Of a DNA stretch of 64,000 nucleotides, positions 44,474 through 53,231 are shown in pieces. The notes below the pieces were generated by a model. That model searched no databases, had not been told where the DNA came from, and was given only the letters and a program-made list of their open reading frames with translations. The translations under genes were made by a program, and so were the position numbers. Position 1 is the first letter of the stretch; every line of letters begins with the position of its first letter. Origin of the DNA: JAITMY01 sp031553765. GTDB lineage: Bacteria; Bacteroidota; Bacteroidia; Bacteroidales; UBA932. The stretch spans positions 1 through 64,000 of the forward strand of contig JAVBKY010000009.1 in assembly GCA_031553765.1 (NCBI GenBank). The letters run 5' to 3'.

Positions 44474-44481
44474 TATATTTG
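44474..44481 (+). promoter_or_regulatory. Candidate -7 element TATATTTG of GH95 gene
   Basis: A perfect TAnnTTTG only 6 nt before the ATG at 44488, so transcription would start at or near the start codon. Confidence 0.55.
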
Positions 44482-44487
44482 TATAGC

Positions 44488-46962
44488 ATGAAACACATTC
44501 TCCTCCTTTCTCTCTCGTTCTTATTGTGCTTTGTTTTACAAGCACAGCCCCAAAATGATTTTACCTTATGGTACGATAAGCCTGCCGAAAAGTGGGTTGA
44601 GGCCATGCCATTAGGTAATGGTCGCTTGGGCGCGATGCTGTACGGTAACCCCGTAAATGAGGAGTTACAGCTCAACGAAGAAACGTTGTGGGCGGGTGCT
44701 CCTAATAACAACCCTAATCCCAAAGCAAAGGAGAATTTAGGGCGCATTCAGCAGCTTATTTTCGCAGGAAAGTATGAGGAGGCGCAGGCTGCATGTGATA
44801 GCAATATCCAGTCAAGAGGAGCAGACTTGAATAGCGGCATGCCTTACCAGCCCGTGGGCAGCCTGTGGCTCACGTTTAACGGGCATGAAAATTTTACCGA
44901 TTACTACCGTGATTTGGATTTAGAAAGTGCGGTTGCCTCGGTTAAGTACAAAGTGGGCGATGTAGAGTTTAAGCGTGAAGTGATTACCTCGTTTCCCGCG
45001 CAGGTAGTGGCCGTGCGTCTTACCGCCTCAAAGCTCGCGCAGCTTAACTTCACCATGCAGCTAAGCAGTCCGCAAAATTCTACGATTAAAATACAGGACA
45101 ACGCTGCCTTGGTACTCGAAGGTATTTCAGGGAACCATGAAGGCATGAAAGGTTCGGTGAAATTTTATACTATGGCCAAGGTGGTCTTAGAGGGCGGTTC
45201 CTCTACGGCAAAAGATGCGGTGGTGGAGGTAAAGGATGCTACAGCGGTTACCATTTTTGTGTCAACCGCAACAAACTTTGTCAATTACAAAGACCTTAGC
45301 GGTAACGCACAGCAAAAGGCCGAAACATTTTTAAAAAATGCAGAGAAGAAGCCTTTCTCAACGCTGTTGAGTGAGCATACGCAGGCGTATAAAAAACTCT
45401 ACGACCGTGTAAAAATTGATTTGGGCAAAACGGAGCAGGCTAAAAAAACTACCGATGTACGCATTGTAGAGTACGCCCAATCAAGCGATCCGCAGTTAGT
45501 GGCTATGTACTTCCAATTTGGTAGATATTTGCTTATTAGCGGCTCGCAACCCGGCGGGCAGCCACTCAACTTGCAGGGCATTTGGAACTTCCAGGTAGCC
45601 CCCTCGTGGGATAGCAAGTACACTACCAACATCAATGCCGAAATGAACTACTGGCCAGCCGAGGTGGCCAACCTAAGCGAAACGCACGAGCCGTTTTTGC
45701 AAATGGTAAAAGAGCTCTCGGAAACGGGTAAGCAAACCGCCTCGCAAATGTACGGTGCACGCGGATGGAATCTGCACCACAATACCGATATTTGGCGCAT
45801 AACCGGCGCGGTTGACCGTGCGGCATCAGGCACATGGCCCACGGGTGGCGCATGGGTTTGTCAACACCTATGGGACAGGTATCTCTACTCGGGTGATAAA
45901 AAATACCTTGCCGAAGTTTACCCTCAAATGAAAGGTGCTTCGGAATTTTTCCTTGACTTTTTGGTAAAAGAACCCGAATACGGTTGGATGGTAGTAGCAC
46001 CTTCTGTTTCTCCCGAAAATAGGCCAAAAAACCAACCTTTCAAGGCGGAGGTTTTTGCAGGCTGCACCATGGATAACCAAATGGTATTTGATTTATTCTC
46101 TAACACCATACAGGCTGCAAAAGCGCTTGGTACAGATGATAAGTTTGTAACCGAATTACAAACCATGTGCGAAAAACTGGCACCTATGCAAATAGGTCAA
46201 TACAGCCAGCTGCAGGAGTGGATGCACGATTGGGATGACCCAAAAGATGAGCACCGCCACGTATCGCATCTGTGGGGGTTGTACCCCGGTTATCAGATTT
46301 CGCCTTACCGCACACCCGAATTATTTGAGGCCGCCAAGCAATCGCTCATTTACCGTGGCGACGTTTCCACGGGCTGGAGCATGGGCTGGAAGGTGTGTCT
46401 GTGGGCACGCTTCATGGACGGCAACCACGCCGCCAAGCTCATTGCCGATCAGCTGTCGCCCGTGCGCCCTATCTCCGCGAAGAAGGAAAGCGGTGGCACC
46501 TATCCCAACCTGTTCGACGCGCACCCGCCCTTCCAAATCGACGGCAACTTTGGCTGCACCGCAGGTATTGCCGAAATGCTGATGCAAAGCCATAATGGTG
46601 CCATTCACCTGCTACCCGCGCTACCCGATGTGTGGAAAAATGGGAAAATATCGGGCTTACGTGCTCGTGGAGGCTTTGAAATTGTGAACATGGAGTGGAA
46701 TAACGGAAAAGTCACCTCACTTACCATAAAATCAACCGCAGGTGGAAACCTACGACTACGCTCGCATAGCGGATTAAGTTCAAAAAACTTAAAAATGGTT
46801 GAGGCAAAAGGTGAAAACTCCAATCCTCTTTTTGTGGCGCAACCTGTAAAATCATTCCTGGCCTCACCGCAAGCGCAGCTGCGTAAACCCTCGCTTCAAG
46901 CAAGCAAGGAGTACGATGTAAAAACAGAAGCAGGTGGGGTTTACACATTTAAAGGGAAATAA
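44488..46962 (+). CDS. GH95 alpha-L-fucosidase / alpha-L-galactosidase
   Basis: An 824-residue secreted inverting glycosidase. The signal peptide (1-20, ending LQAQ) is followed by the GH95 opener LWYDKPAEKWVEAMPLGNGR. Catalytic residues known for the family are visible: Asn381 and Asn383 in TNINAEMNYWPAE, acid Glu510 in PSVSPEN, and Asp685 in FQIDGNFG. The (alpha/alpha)6 barrel and flanking beta domains have normal length. GH95 enzymes remove terminal alpha-1,2-L-fucose or, in some cases, alpha-L-galactose. With an L-galactose/L-fucose oxidation cassette 1.5 kb downstream, L-galactose release from pectin side chains is a good possibility. The earlier ATG-like reading at 44464 lies inside the hairpin and was not used. 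Confidence 0.92.
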   Translation: MKHILLLSLSFLLCFVLQAQPQNDFTLWYDKPAEKWVEAMPLGNGRLGAMLYGNPVNEELQLNEETLWAGAPNNNPNPKAKENLGRIQQLIFAGKYEEAQAACDSNIQSRGADLNSGMPYQPVGSLWLTFNGHENFTDYYRDLDLESAVASVKYKVGDVEFKREVITSFPAQVVAVRLTASKLAQLNFTMQLSSPQNSTIKIQDNAALVLEGISGNHEGMKGSVKFYTMAKVVLEGGSSTAKDAVVEVKDATAVTIFVSTATNFVNYKDLSGNAQQKAETFLKNAEKKPFSTLLSEHTQAYKKLYDRVKIDLGKTEQAKKTTDVRIVEYAQSSDPQLVAMYFQFGRYLLISGSQPGGQPLNLQGIWNFQVAPSWDSKYTTNINAEMNYWPAEVANLSETHEPFLQMVKELSETGKQTASQMYGARGWNLHHNTDIWRITGAVDRAASGTWPTGGAWVCQHLWDRYLYSGDKKYLAEVYPQMKGASEFFLDFLVKEPEYGWMVVAPSVSPENRPKNQPFKAEVFAGCTMDNQMVFDLFSNTIQAAKALGTDDKFVTELQTMCEKLAPMQIGQYSQLQEWMHDWDDPKDEHRHVSHLWGLYPGYQISPYRTPELFEAAKQSLIYRGDVSTGWSMGWKVCLWARFMDGNHAAKLIADQLSPVRPISAKKESGGTYPNLFDAHPPFQIDGNFGCTAGIAEMLMQSHNGAIHLLPALPDVWKNGKISGLRARGGFEIVNMEWNNGKVTSLTIKSTAGGNLRLRSHSGLSSKNLKMVEAKGENSNPLFVAQPVKSFLASPQAQLRKPSLQASKEYDVKTEAGGVYTFKGK

Positions 46963-46973
46963 AATTTAGCCAA

Positions 46974-47085
46974 AACCCTAACAGGGCTTTAAGCCCCTGT
47001 TAGGGTTAGTCTACAGTTTTAATTTGTATAAGAACGAATAAATAAATTCTCAAACCCTAACAGGGTCTTAAAACCCTGTTAGGGT
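46974..47085. repeat. Two CCCTAACAGGG palindromes
   Basis: Two hairpins of the same family (46974-47007 and 47053-47085) fill the gap between GH95 and the DUF4861 gene. Confidence 0.7.
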
Positions 47086-47109
47086 CTAAAGTGGTTAAAA
47101 AAATAAAAA

Positions 47110-48330
47110 ATGAATAGAATTTTGACCCTATCGCTTGTGCTAATCGCTTCGCTCTCCCTCAGCGCGGCGGAGTTGCAAATCACTGTAACCAATCCATTAA
47201 AAATTGACCGTGAGCGCGAACCTGTAGCCATTAGCATGGATAAAATTCGCGCAGCATTTCCCAATGAGCAGGTGAACACCGTATCGGTGTACGAAAAGCA
47301 GCATGCCGTTTGCTCGCAGCTGGATGATTTTGATGGCGACGGAGTGCTTGATGAGCTGTCTTTTCTGCTTGATATAAAAGCCAACGAATCTCTTACCATT
47401 CGCTTGGTGATAAACGATAGCCTGCCTTCGCCCTGCGTAACGGGTAGGGTACACGCTCAAATGTTTTTACGCGACAAGGAAAATAATACTATTACGCCAA
47501 CTACGGTGGCGGCATCACCCACAGGCAATCTGTACAATAGCCTACATCACCATGGCCCTGCTTGGGAAACCGATCAAATAGCCTACCGTGCTTATTTTGA
47601 CGATAAGCAAACTATTGACGTGTACGGCAAAAAGAAGCAGCGCTTGGAGCTGGACGAGAGCAAGTGGTACCCCAACGATGAGCAATTATCGCAAGATTTT
47701 GGCGACGATATTTTGCTGGTAAAGGGCACCGTAGGCGTGGGTACGCTTAAGGGATGGGACGGCGCTAAGGCATTACACATAACGCCTGTGGGCAACCGCG
47801 AAGCACGCATTGTAGCCAACGGGCCGCTACGTACAGTGGTAGATATGAAGGTAGAGGGCTGGAAGTATATGCACGATTCGCTCACTGTAATCAACCGTTA
47901 CATTACCTATGCCGGACACCGCGATGTAGAGGTGCGCGTGATAGTAGATAAAGTGCTTGAAAAGGATGTGCAATTTTCCACGGGCGTGCAAAAAATCATT
48001 GGCACCGAGCAATTTTTTACCGACAATGCGGGCATGGTGTGTACATGGGGTACAGGTTTCCCTGTAAACGATACGGTGAAGTACGGCAAGCAAACCCTTG
48101 GCTTGGCGGTAGCCCTTCCGCAACAAATTTACAATGGTGATGCCACCGATAAAGTCAATCACCTTATGCTGATAAAGCCCAACGGAACAAAGGAATTCAC
48201 CTACCACTTTTGGGTAGTATCGGAAATGGAAACATGGTGGAAAGTGAAAACCGCCAAGGCGTTTTTTGATTACTCAGCAAAGGAAAAACACTTGGTGCTA
48301 AATCCGCTGAAGGTAGAGATAAAGAGATAA
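47110..48330 (+). CDS. DUF4861 family secreted protein
   Basis: A 406-residue protein with a signal peptide (1-19, ending LSAA). The mature region opens LQITVTNPLKIDREREPVAI, then DFDGDGVLDELSFLLDI, HHHGPAWETDQIAYRAYFD, and the C-terminal HLMLIKPNGTKEFTYHFWVVSEMETWW. These features match DUF4861, a beta-sandwich family common in Bacteroidetes loci for pectin and ulvan-like glycans. Members are suspected glycan-active proteins, but I know of no settled activity. The DxDxDG motif may bind calcium. It lies between GH95 and the aldo/keto reductase. Confidence 0.75.
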   Translation: MNRILTLSLVLIASLSLSAAELQITVTNPLKIDREREPVAISMDKIRAAFPNEQVNTVSVYEKQHAVCSQLDDFDGDGVLDELSFLLDIKANESLTIRLVINDSLPSPCVTGRVHAQMFLRDKENNTITPTTVAASPTGNLYNSLHHHGPAWETDQIAYRAYFDDKQTIDVYGKKKQRLELDESKWYPNDEQLSQDFGDDILLVKGTVGVGTLKGWDGAKALHITPVGNREARIVANGPLRTVVDMKVEGWKYMHDSLTVINRYITYAGHRDVEVRVIVDKVLEKDVQFSTGVQKIIGTEQFFTDNAGMVCTWGTGFPVNDTVKYGKQTLGLAVALPQQIYNGDATDKVNHLMLIKPNGTKEFTYHFWVVSEMETWWKVKTAKAFFDYSAKEKHLVLNPLKVEIKR

Positions 48331-48455
48331 ATGTTCCGCTGACGCGGAACGATAAATGTGCTTCGCACGATAAAAAGATAAAATTTATCGCGAAGCATTT
48401 ATCGCCCGTTAGGGCATTTATCGTGCGAAGCACATTTTATCTTTTTGATAGAAAC
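48331..48455. repeat. GCTTCGCACGATAAA inverted-repeat element, copy 2
   Basis: Starts with the hairpin GTTCCGCTGACGCGGAAC, then ATGTGCTTCGCACGATAAA and its inverted partner TTTATCGTGCGAAGCACAT. It ends about 20 bp before the reductase start. Confidence 0.7.
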
Positions 48456-48476
48456 TAAACAGTAAATCATATTCTT

Positions 48477-49409
48477 ATGGACTACAGAGAAATTGGTAAA
48501 ACCGGATTAAAGGTGTCAAGCCTTAGCTTCGGTGCCTCATCGTTGGGTGGGGTGTTTCACTCGCTCAAGGAGGCTGATGGTATTCAAGCCGTGCACACCG
48601 CTGTGGATAGTGGCATGAACTTTATCGACGTGTCGCCGTACTACGGTTTTTATAGGGCCGAAACGGTATTGGGCAAGGCGCTGAAGGAAATTCCCCGCGA
48701 TAAGTATTTCCTGTCAACCAAGGTTGGCCGCTATGGAGAAAATGGTGTAAAAGGTTGGGATTATTCAGCCAAAAAAGCCACCGAGAGCGTGCAAGAAAGC
48801 ATGGAGCGCCTGAATATCGACTACATCGACATCATCAACGTGCACGATGTGGAATTTTCCGACATGAATCAGGTGGTAAACGAAACGTTACCCGCCTTGG
48901 TAGAGCTGAAGAAAAAAGGTGTTGTAGGGCACGTAGGCATAACCGACTTGCAGCTGGAAAACCTTAAGTGGGTTATTGATCGTGTTCCCGTTGGTACGGT
49001 AGAAAGCGTACTCAACTTCTGCCACTACTGCCTGTGTGACGATGCGCTTGGCGACTACTTGGACTACTTTGAATCGAAAAATATTGGCATTATTAATGCC
49101 TCACCTTTGTCAATGGGCTTGCTTACTGAGCGTGGCGTTCCCGATTGGCACCCCGCACCAAAGCCTTTGGTAGAGGTTTGTGCTAAGGCTGCACAGCATT
49201 GCAAGAGCAAAAATTATCCCATTGAGAAGTTGGCTATGCAGTATTCGGTTTCCGAAAAACGCATTGCCACCACATTGTTCAGCTCCACCAGCCCCGAGAA
49301 TGTTAAGAAAAATATTCAGTGGATTGAGGAACCTATGGATACTAACCTTTTGCGCGAAGTGCAGGAAATCATTGCCCCGCACGCAAGGGTTACGTGGGCA
49401 AACTCATAG
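48477..49409 (+). CDS. Aldo/keto reductase, L-galactose/L-fucose dehydrogenase-like
   Basis: A 310-residue cytoplasmic (beta/alpha)8 oxidoreductase with the full catalytic tetrad Asp51, Tyr56, Lys82 and His123 (NFIDVSPYYG, LSTKVGRY, INVHDVEF). The opening YREIGKTGLKVSSLSFGASSL and overall similarity fit the L-galactose / L-fucose dehydrogenase branch, which oxidises the sugar to a lactone. The next two genes encode a Zn-dehydrogenase and a lactonase-type amidohydrolase, followed by a FucP-type permease. This combination matches the L-galactose route known from Bacteroides vulgatus. Substrate (L-galactose or L-fucose) is inferred. Confidence 0.85.
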   Translation: MDYREIGKTGLKVSSLSFGASSLGGVFHSLKEADGIQAVHTAVDSGMNFIDVSPYYGFYRAETVLGKALKEIPRDKYFLSTKVGRYGENGVKGWDYSAKKATESVQESMERLNIDYIDIINVHDVEFSDMNQVVNETLPALVELKKKGVVGHVGITDLQLENLKWVIDRVPVGTVESVLNFCHYCLCDDALGDYLDYFESKNIGIINASPLSMGLLTERGVPDWHPAPKPLVEVCAKAAQHCKSKNYPIEKLAMQYSVSEKRIATTLFSSTSPENVKKNIQWIEEPMDTNLLREVQEIIAPHARVTWANS

Positions 49410-49414
49410 CACCA

Positions 49415-49502
49415 CGTCATTGCGAGGCACGAGGTACGAGCAACAAAGCAATCTCCTCGCAAAGGTGTGAGATTGCTTCGTCGCTCCTCCTCGCAATGAC
49501 GC
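49415..49502. repeat. GTCATTGCGAG...CTCGCAATGAC inverted repeat
   Basis: An inverted repeat of about 88 bp with AGCAATCTCCTCGC / GAGATTGCTTCGTCGC inside. It is the same family as the inner repeat at 28171-28260. Confidence 0.7.
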
Positions 49503-49538
49503 CTTCGATTGATTATTATTCTATTTTCTAAATAAAAA

Positions 49539-50561
49539 ATGAAAGTTGTAAAAATTGCTGCTCCGGGACAATTTGATATTGTAGAGGAGCCCATGCCAAA
49601 GCCCGCTGCGGGCGAGGCGCTGTTGAAGATTAAGTACTGCGGTATCTGCGGTTCGGACCTGCAAACCTACACGGGCAACCAGCCCTTTGCTGACTACCCC
49701 CGCATTCCGGGGCATGAATTTTCGGCAGAAATTGTTGAAATTCCCGAGAATAATCGTGGCTTGAAAAAGGGCATGATTGTTACCGCTAACCCCTATTTCA
49801 ACTGCGGAAAGTGCTACTCATGCCGCCGTGGTTTTATCAACTGCTGTCAGGACAACAAGACTATGGGTGTACAGCGTGACGGCTCGTTTGCCGAGTACAT
49901 CACCATGCCCGTAGAGCGTGTTATTGATGGTATGGGATTGAGCGCCGAAACGCTTGCGCTGATTGAGCCTTTCTCTATTGGTTATCACGGTATCAATCGT
50001 GGTGAGGTTATGCATAACGACAACGTGCTGGTGATTGGTGCAGGCCCCATTGGGCTGTTTGCTGCCATTTCAGCCAAGCTGAAAGGTGCTAACGTATATG
50101 TTACAGACATGCTCGACATTCGCCTGAAAACGGCGCTGGAGCTGGGCGTGAACGGTGTTATCAACTCTAAAACCGAAAACCTACAGGAGCGCGTAAAAGA
50201 AATTACGCAGAACAATGGTATGGATGTGGTGGTGGAGTGCGTTGGTCAGCCTGAAACATTCCTTGCAGCACAGGAAGCGGTGTGCTTCCACGGCAAAATT
50301 ATCCTGATAGGTAATGGCAAGCGTGAGGTTACATTCAACCAGTCCAACATCATTAAAAAGGAGATGAACATTTACGGTTCACGTAACTCCGCGCACGAGT
50401 TCGCACCGCTCATCAGCCTTGTAAAGCTAACTGAAGGCGGGCGCATGGACATCAACAAAATGGTGTCGAAAGTATTTGATTTTACCAATGTGAAGGATGC
50501 TTTTGAAGCGCTGCTGCATAATGATGGCAGCTTGGCGAAGGTGTTGGTGAAATTCAGCTAG
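49539..50561 (+). CDS. Zn-dependent dehydrogenase, L-galactonate-type candidate
   Basis: A 340-residue medium-chain dehydrogenase. Catalytic zinc ligands are Cys37 (CGICGSD) and His59-Glu60 (GHE). The structural zinc site is complete at Cys89, Cys92, Cys95 and Cys103. The NAD-binding GAGPIGL follows. It belongs to the sorbitol/threonine/L-galactonate dehydrogenase group. Placed between a sugar dehydrogenase and a lactonase, with no sugar-acid dehydratase nearby, it would fit the step L-galactonate to D-tagaturonate, which feeds the hexuronate pathway. A 2-keto-3-deoxy-fuconate dehydrogenase role is an alternative. Confidence 0.85.
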   Translation: MKVVKIAAPGQFDIVEEPMPKPAAGEALLKIKYCGICGSDLQTYTGNQPFADYPRIPGHEFSAEIVEIPENNRGLKKGMIVTANPYFNCGKCYSCRRGFINCCQDNKTMGVQRDGSFAEYITMPVERVIDGMGLSAETLALIEPFSIGYHGINRGEVMHNDNVLVIGAGPIGLFAAISAKLKGANVYVTDMLDIRLKTALELGVNGVINSKTENLQERVKEITQNNGMDVVVECVGQPETFLAAQEAVCFHGKIILIGNGKREVTFNQSNIIKKEMNIYGSRNSAHEFAPLISLVKLTEGGRMDINKMVSKVFDFTNVKDAFEALLHNDGSLAKVLVKFS

Positions 50562-50570
50562 TAATTGCAT

Positions 50571-50690
50571 TTGATAAATGCGCTGCGCGCGATAAATGTC
50601 CTTTGGACGATAAACGCTACGCGATAAATTTTTATCGCCGCAAAGCGGCATTTATCCTTTTATCACGCGAAGCGTATTTTATCTTTTCTT
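50571..50690. repeat. GATAAATGCGCTGCGCGCGATAAA element, copy 3
   Basis: An element of about 120 bp with TTTGATAAATGCGC and ACGCGAAGCGTATTTTATC ends and internal GCGATAAATTTTTATCGC, finishing a few bases before the amidohydrolase start. Confidence 0.65.
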
Positions 50691-50695
50691 TTGAA

Positions 50696-51625
50696 ATGAA
50701 TAGTGATTTAAGAATCATAGATACCCATGCCCACCTCTGGCTCCAACAAGATGCCGTGGTGGAGGGCAAGCCCATAAAAACGCTTACGGGTGGACGTTCC
50801 ATGTTTATGGGCGAAGTGAAGCAAATGGTGCCGCCGTTTATGGTGGATGGGCGCAATACCGCTGAGATTTTCCTGTCGAACATGGACTACGCGCAGGTGT
50901 CGGCAGCGGTAATTACACAGGAGTATATTGACGGTATACAGGACGAGTATTTGCACGAAGTGCAGGTAAAATATCCCGATAGATTTCTGTGTTGCGGCAT
51001 GGCGGAATTTCGCAAGTCCGGCTACTTTGAGCAGGTGCAAAACATCATTGCGCAAGGTTTTCGAGCCATAAAAATTCCCGCGCAACGGTTGCTTTTGCCC
51101 GAAGGGCGCGTGTACCTTACTTGCCCTGAAATGATGCGCACGCTGAAGCTGATGGAGGAGAAAAACATCATCCTTTCCATTGACCTTGCCGATGGCGATA
51201 TGCAGGTAGCCGAAATGCAGGAAGTAATACAGGAATGCCCGAAGTTGAAAATTGCCATAGGCCACTTTGCCATGGTTACGCGGCCCAACTGGTTGGAGCA
51301 AGTAAAGTTGGCGCGTGCCGAAAATGTAATGGTAGAGTCGGGCGGCATTACGTGGCTGTTCAACGATGAGTTTTATCCCTTTACCGGAGCCGTAAAAGCC
51401 ATACGCGAAGCGGCCGATACAGCGGGCATGAATAAGCTGATGTGGGGTAGCGATTACCCGCGTACCATTACCGCTATAACCTACCGCATGTCGTACGATT
51501 TTGTGCTTAAAAGCACCTTGCTTACCGATGAGGAAAAGGCAATATTTTTAGGTAAAAACGCGGCAAAATTCTACGGGTTTAACAACCTTGTGGAGTTGCC
51601 GTATGTGAAGAATATGTCGGAGTAA
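50696..51625 (+). CDS. Amidohydrolase-family sugar lactonase
   Basis: A 309-residue cytoplasmic TIM-barrel hydrolase of the amidohydrolase-2 (COG3618-like) type. The ATG at 50696 (MNSDLRIIDTHAHLW) gives the standard N-terminus; the longer reading translates a repeat. Metal or substrate residues visible are the DTHAHLW motif, AIGHFAM and WGSDYPR. Members hydrolyse sugar lactones such as L-fucono-1,5- or L-galactono-1,5-lactone and L-rhamnono-lactone. It would take the product of the aldo/keto reductase and supply the acid for the Zn-dehydrogenase, so the three genes form a compact oxidative route. Confidence 0.85.
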   Translation: MNSDLRIIDTHAHLWLQQDAVVEGKPIKTLTGGRSMFMGEVKQMVPPFMVDGRNTAEIFLSNMDYAQVSAAVITQEYIDGIQDEYLHEVQVKYPDRFLCCGMAEFRKSGYFEQVQNIIAQGFRAIKIPAQRLLLPEGRVYLTCPEMMRTLKLMEEKNIILSIDLADGDMQVAEMQEVIQECPKLKIAIGHFAMVTRPNWLEQVKLARAENVMVESGGITWLFNDEFYPFTGAVKAIREAADTAGMNKLMWGSDYPRTITAITYRMSYDFVLKSTLLTDEEKAIFLGKNAAKFYGFNNLVELPYVKNMSE

Positions 51626-51636
51626 ATTTATTAGAT

Positions 51637-51692
51637 ATGCGATATTCGACATGCGATTTGCGACTTTATTTTCGCCTGTCGCAAGTCCTTTT
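51637..51692. repeat. GCGATTTGCGAC-type palindromic repeat, copy 4
   Basis: A degenerate member (GACATGCGATTTGCGAC / CGCCTGTCGCAAGTC) filling the gap before the permease gene, about 12 bp from its ATG. Confidence 0.55.
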
Positions 51693-51703
51693 AACAAAAA
51701 GTT

Positions 51704-52966
51704 ATGACCACAAAACAAACCAACACCACCCTTGCGCTGACGCTTATCTTTAGCCTGTTTTTTATTTGGGCTATTAGCGCCAGCCTGCTGCCCACCATGA
51801 TTAGGCAGCTGATGAAAACCTGCGAACTCAGCACCTTCGAGGCCTCGTTTACCGAAACAGCCTACTGGTTGGCGTACTTCATTTTCCCCATACCCATAGC
51901 CATGTTTATGAAGCGCTACAGCTACAAGGCAGGTATTATTCTCGGGTTGCTCATAGCAGCGGTGGGTGGCTTGCTGTTTTTCCCTGCGGCCATGGTCAAA
52001 GAATATTGGGCTTACCTCAGCATTTTCTTCATTATTGCCACAGGTATGTGCTTTCTTGAAACAGCCGCAAACCCATACGTAACGGCACTTGGCGATCCTA
52101 ATTCTTCTTCTCGAAGATTGAATTTGGCGCAGTCGTTCAACGGGCTTGGCGCGTTTATTTCCGCCATGTTTTTGAGTAAGCTGGTGCTTAGCGGGCTTGA
52201 TTATACGCGCGAAACTGTTCCCGCTGATTTCGTTGGAGGATGGGAGGGCTACATACAGTTTGAAACTAATGCCATGCGCTTGCCCTACTTGCTGCTGGCG
52301 GGAATACTTGTAATTATTGCGGTGGTTTTAATCTTCACGCACCTACCTAAAATTACCGAAGGCGGAAAGGTTGAAGGCGATACCAAGGGGCAAAAGTTGA
52401 TTGATTTTAAGGTGCTAAAACGTAAGCATCTTCGCGATGGCGTTATCGCGCAATTCTTTTACAACGGCGGACAAACGGCCATCTTCAGCCTATTCCTCGT
52501 GTACACCTGCAAGTACATGCAAATGCCCGAATCCACAGCCACCACGTTCAACGGTATATTTATGCTGGCATTTTTGCTCGGTCGTTGGGTAGGAACATTT
52601 TTAATGAAAAAATATCGCCCGCAGGATATGCTGGTGGTTTACGCTTTGGCGGCAGCCATTTTGTGTGGCGTAGTAGTAACCTGTGGCGGATGGACGGGCG
52701 TTTACGCCTTTATCGGTATAGGTTTCTTCATGTCCATTATGTACCCCACGCAGTTTTCGCTTGCGCTAAAAGATTTGGGCGAGGATACCAAAAGCGGTTC
52801 GGCATTTTTGGTTATGGCTATTGTTGCCAACGCTTGCCTGCCGCAGTTCACTGCCTACATTATGAACCACAACGAGCAGGTGTACCACATTGCCTACATT
52901 GTGCCATTGGTGTGCTTCCTGTACTGCGCCTACTATGGCTGGAAGGGGTACAAAGTGAGGAATTAA
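51704..52966 (+). CDS. FucP-type MFS sugar permease 1
   Basis: A 420-residue transporter with about 12 transmembrane helices. It carries the FucP-family TM4 signature ETAANPYVTALG, whose Asn-Pro-Tyr is shared with the permeases at 53232 and 55873. SRRLNLAQSFNGLGAF follows. The family imports L-fucose, L-galactose, galactose or glucose with H+. Directly after the lactonase gene, it is the best candidate for the L-galactose (or L-fucose) importer of this cassette. Confidence 0.85.
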   Translation: MTTKQTNTTLALTLIFSLFFIWAISASLLPTMIRQLMKTCELSTFEASFTETAYWLAYFIFPIPIAMFMKRYSYKAGIILGLLIAAVGGLLFFPAAMVKEYWAYLSIFFIIATGMCFLETAANPYVTALGDPNSSSRRLNLAQSFNGLGAFISAMFLSKLVLSGLDYTRETVPADFVGGWEGYIQFETNAMRLPYLLLAGILVIIAVVLIFTHLPKITEGGKVEGDTKGQKLIDFKVLKRKHLRDGVIAQFFYNGGQTAIFSLFLVYTCKYMQMPESTATTFNGIFMLAFLLGRWVGTFLMKKYRPQDMLVVYALAAAILCGVVVTCGGWTGVYAFIGIGFFMSIMYPTQFSLALKDLGEDTKSGSAFLVMAIVANACLPQFTAYIMNHNEQVYHIAYIVPLVCFLYCAYYGWKGYKVRN

Positions 52967-52980
52967 GAAGTATTTGTATT

Positions 52981-53186
52981 AACTCCCGCAGGGAGTAAAT
53001 TTTAATAACCGCGGGTGAGCGAAGCGTAACCCGTGGTGAGGACTACGCCTCTGCATTGCGCGCGAAATAAAAGTCTTCCTATATTTATGTTTTTGCTCCG
53101 CGCGCAATAAGCGGCGCTTGCCAGTGGCCGTAGGTTACGCTTCGCTTACCTACGGTTATTAATATTAAGCCCTTGCAGGGCTGAAA
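52981..53186. repeat. MITE-like element of about 205 bp, copy 2
   Basis: Outer arms (CCCGCAGGGAGTAAATTTTA, AACCGCGGGTGAGCGAAGCG and their inverted partners to 53183) flank an inner TTGCGCGCG...CGCGCGCAA hairpin (about 53055-53107). Size and architecture match the element at 11678-11881. Confidence 0.75.
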
Positions 53187-53231
53187 ATAGGCTAATTAAA
53201 AGTAGTGGTTCAAAATTCTAATTTCTTTCCT

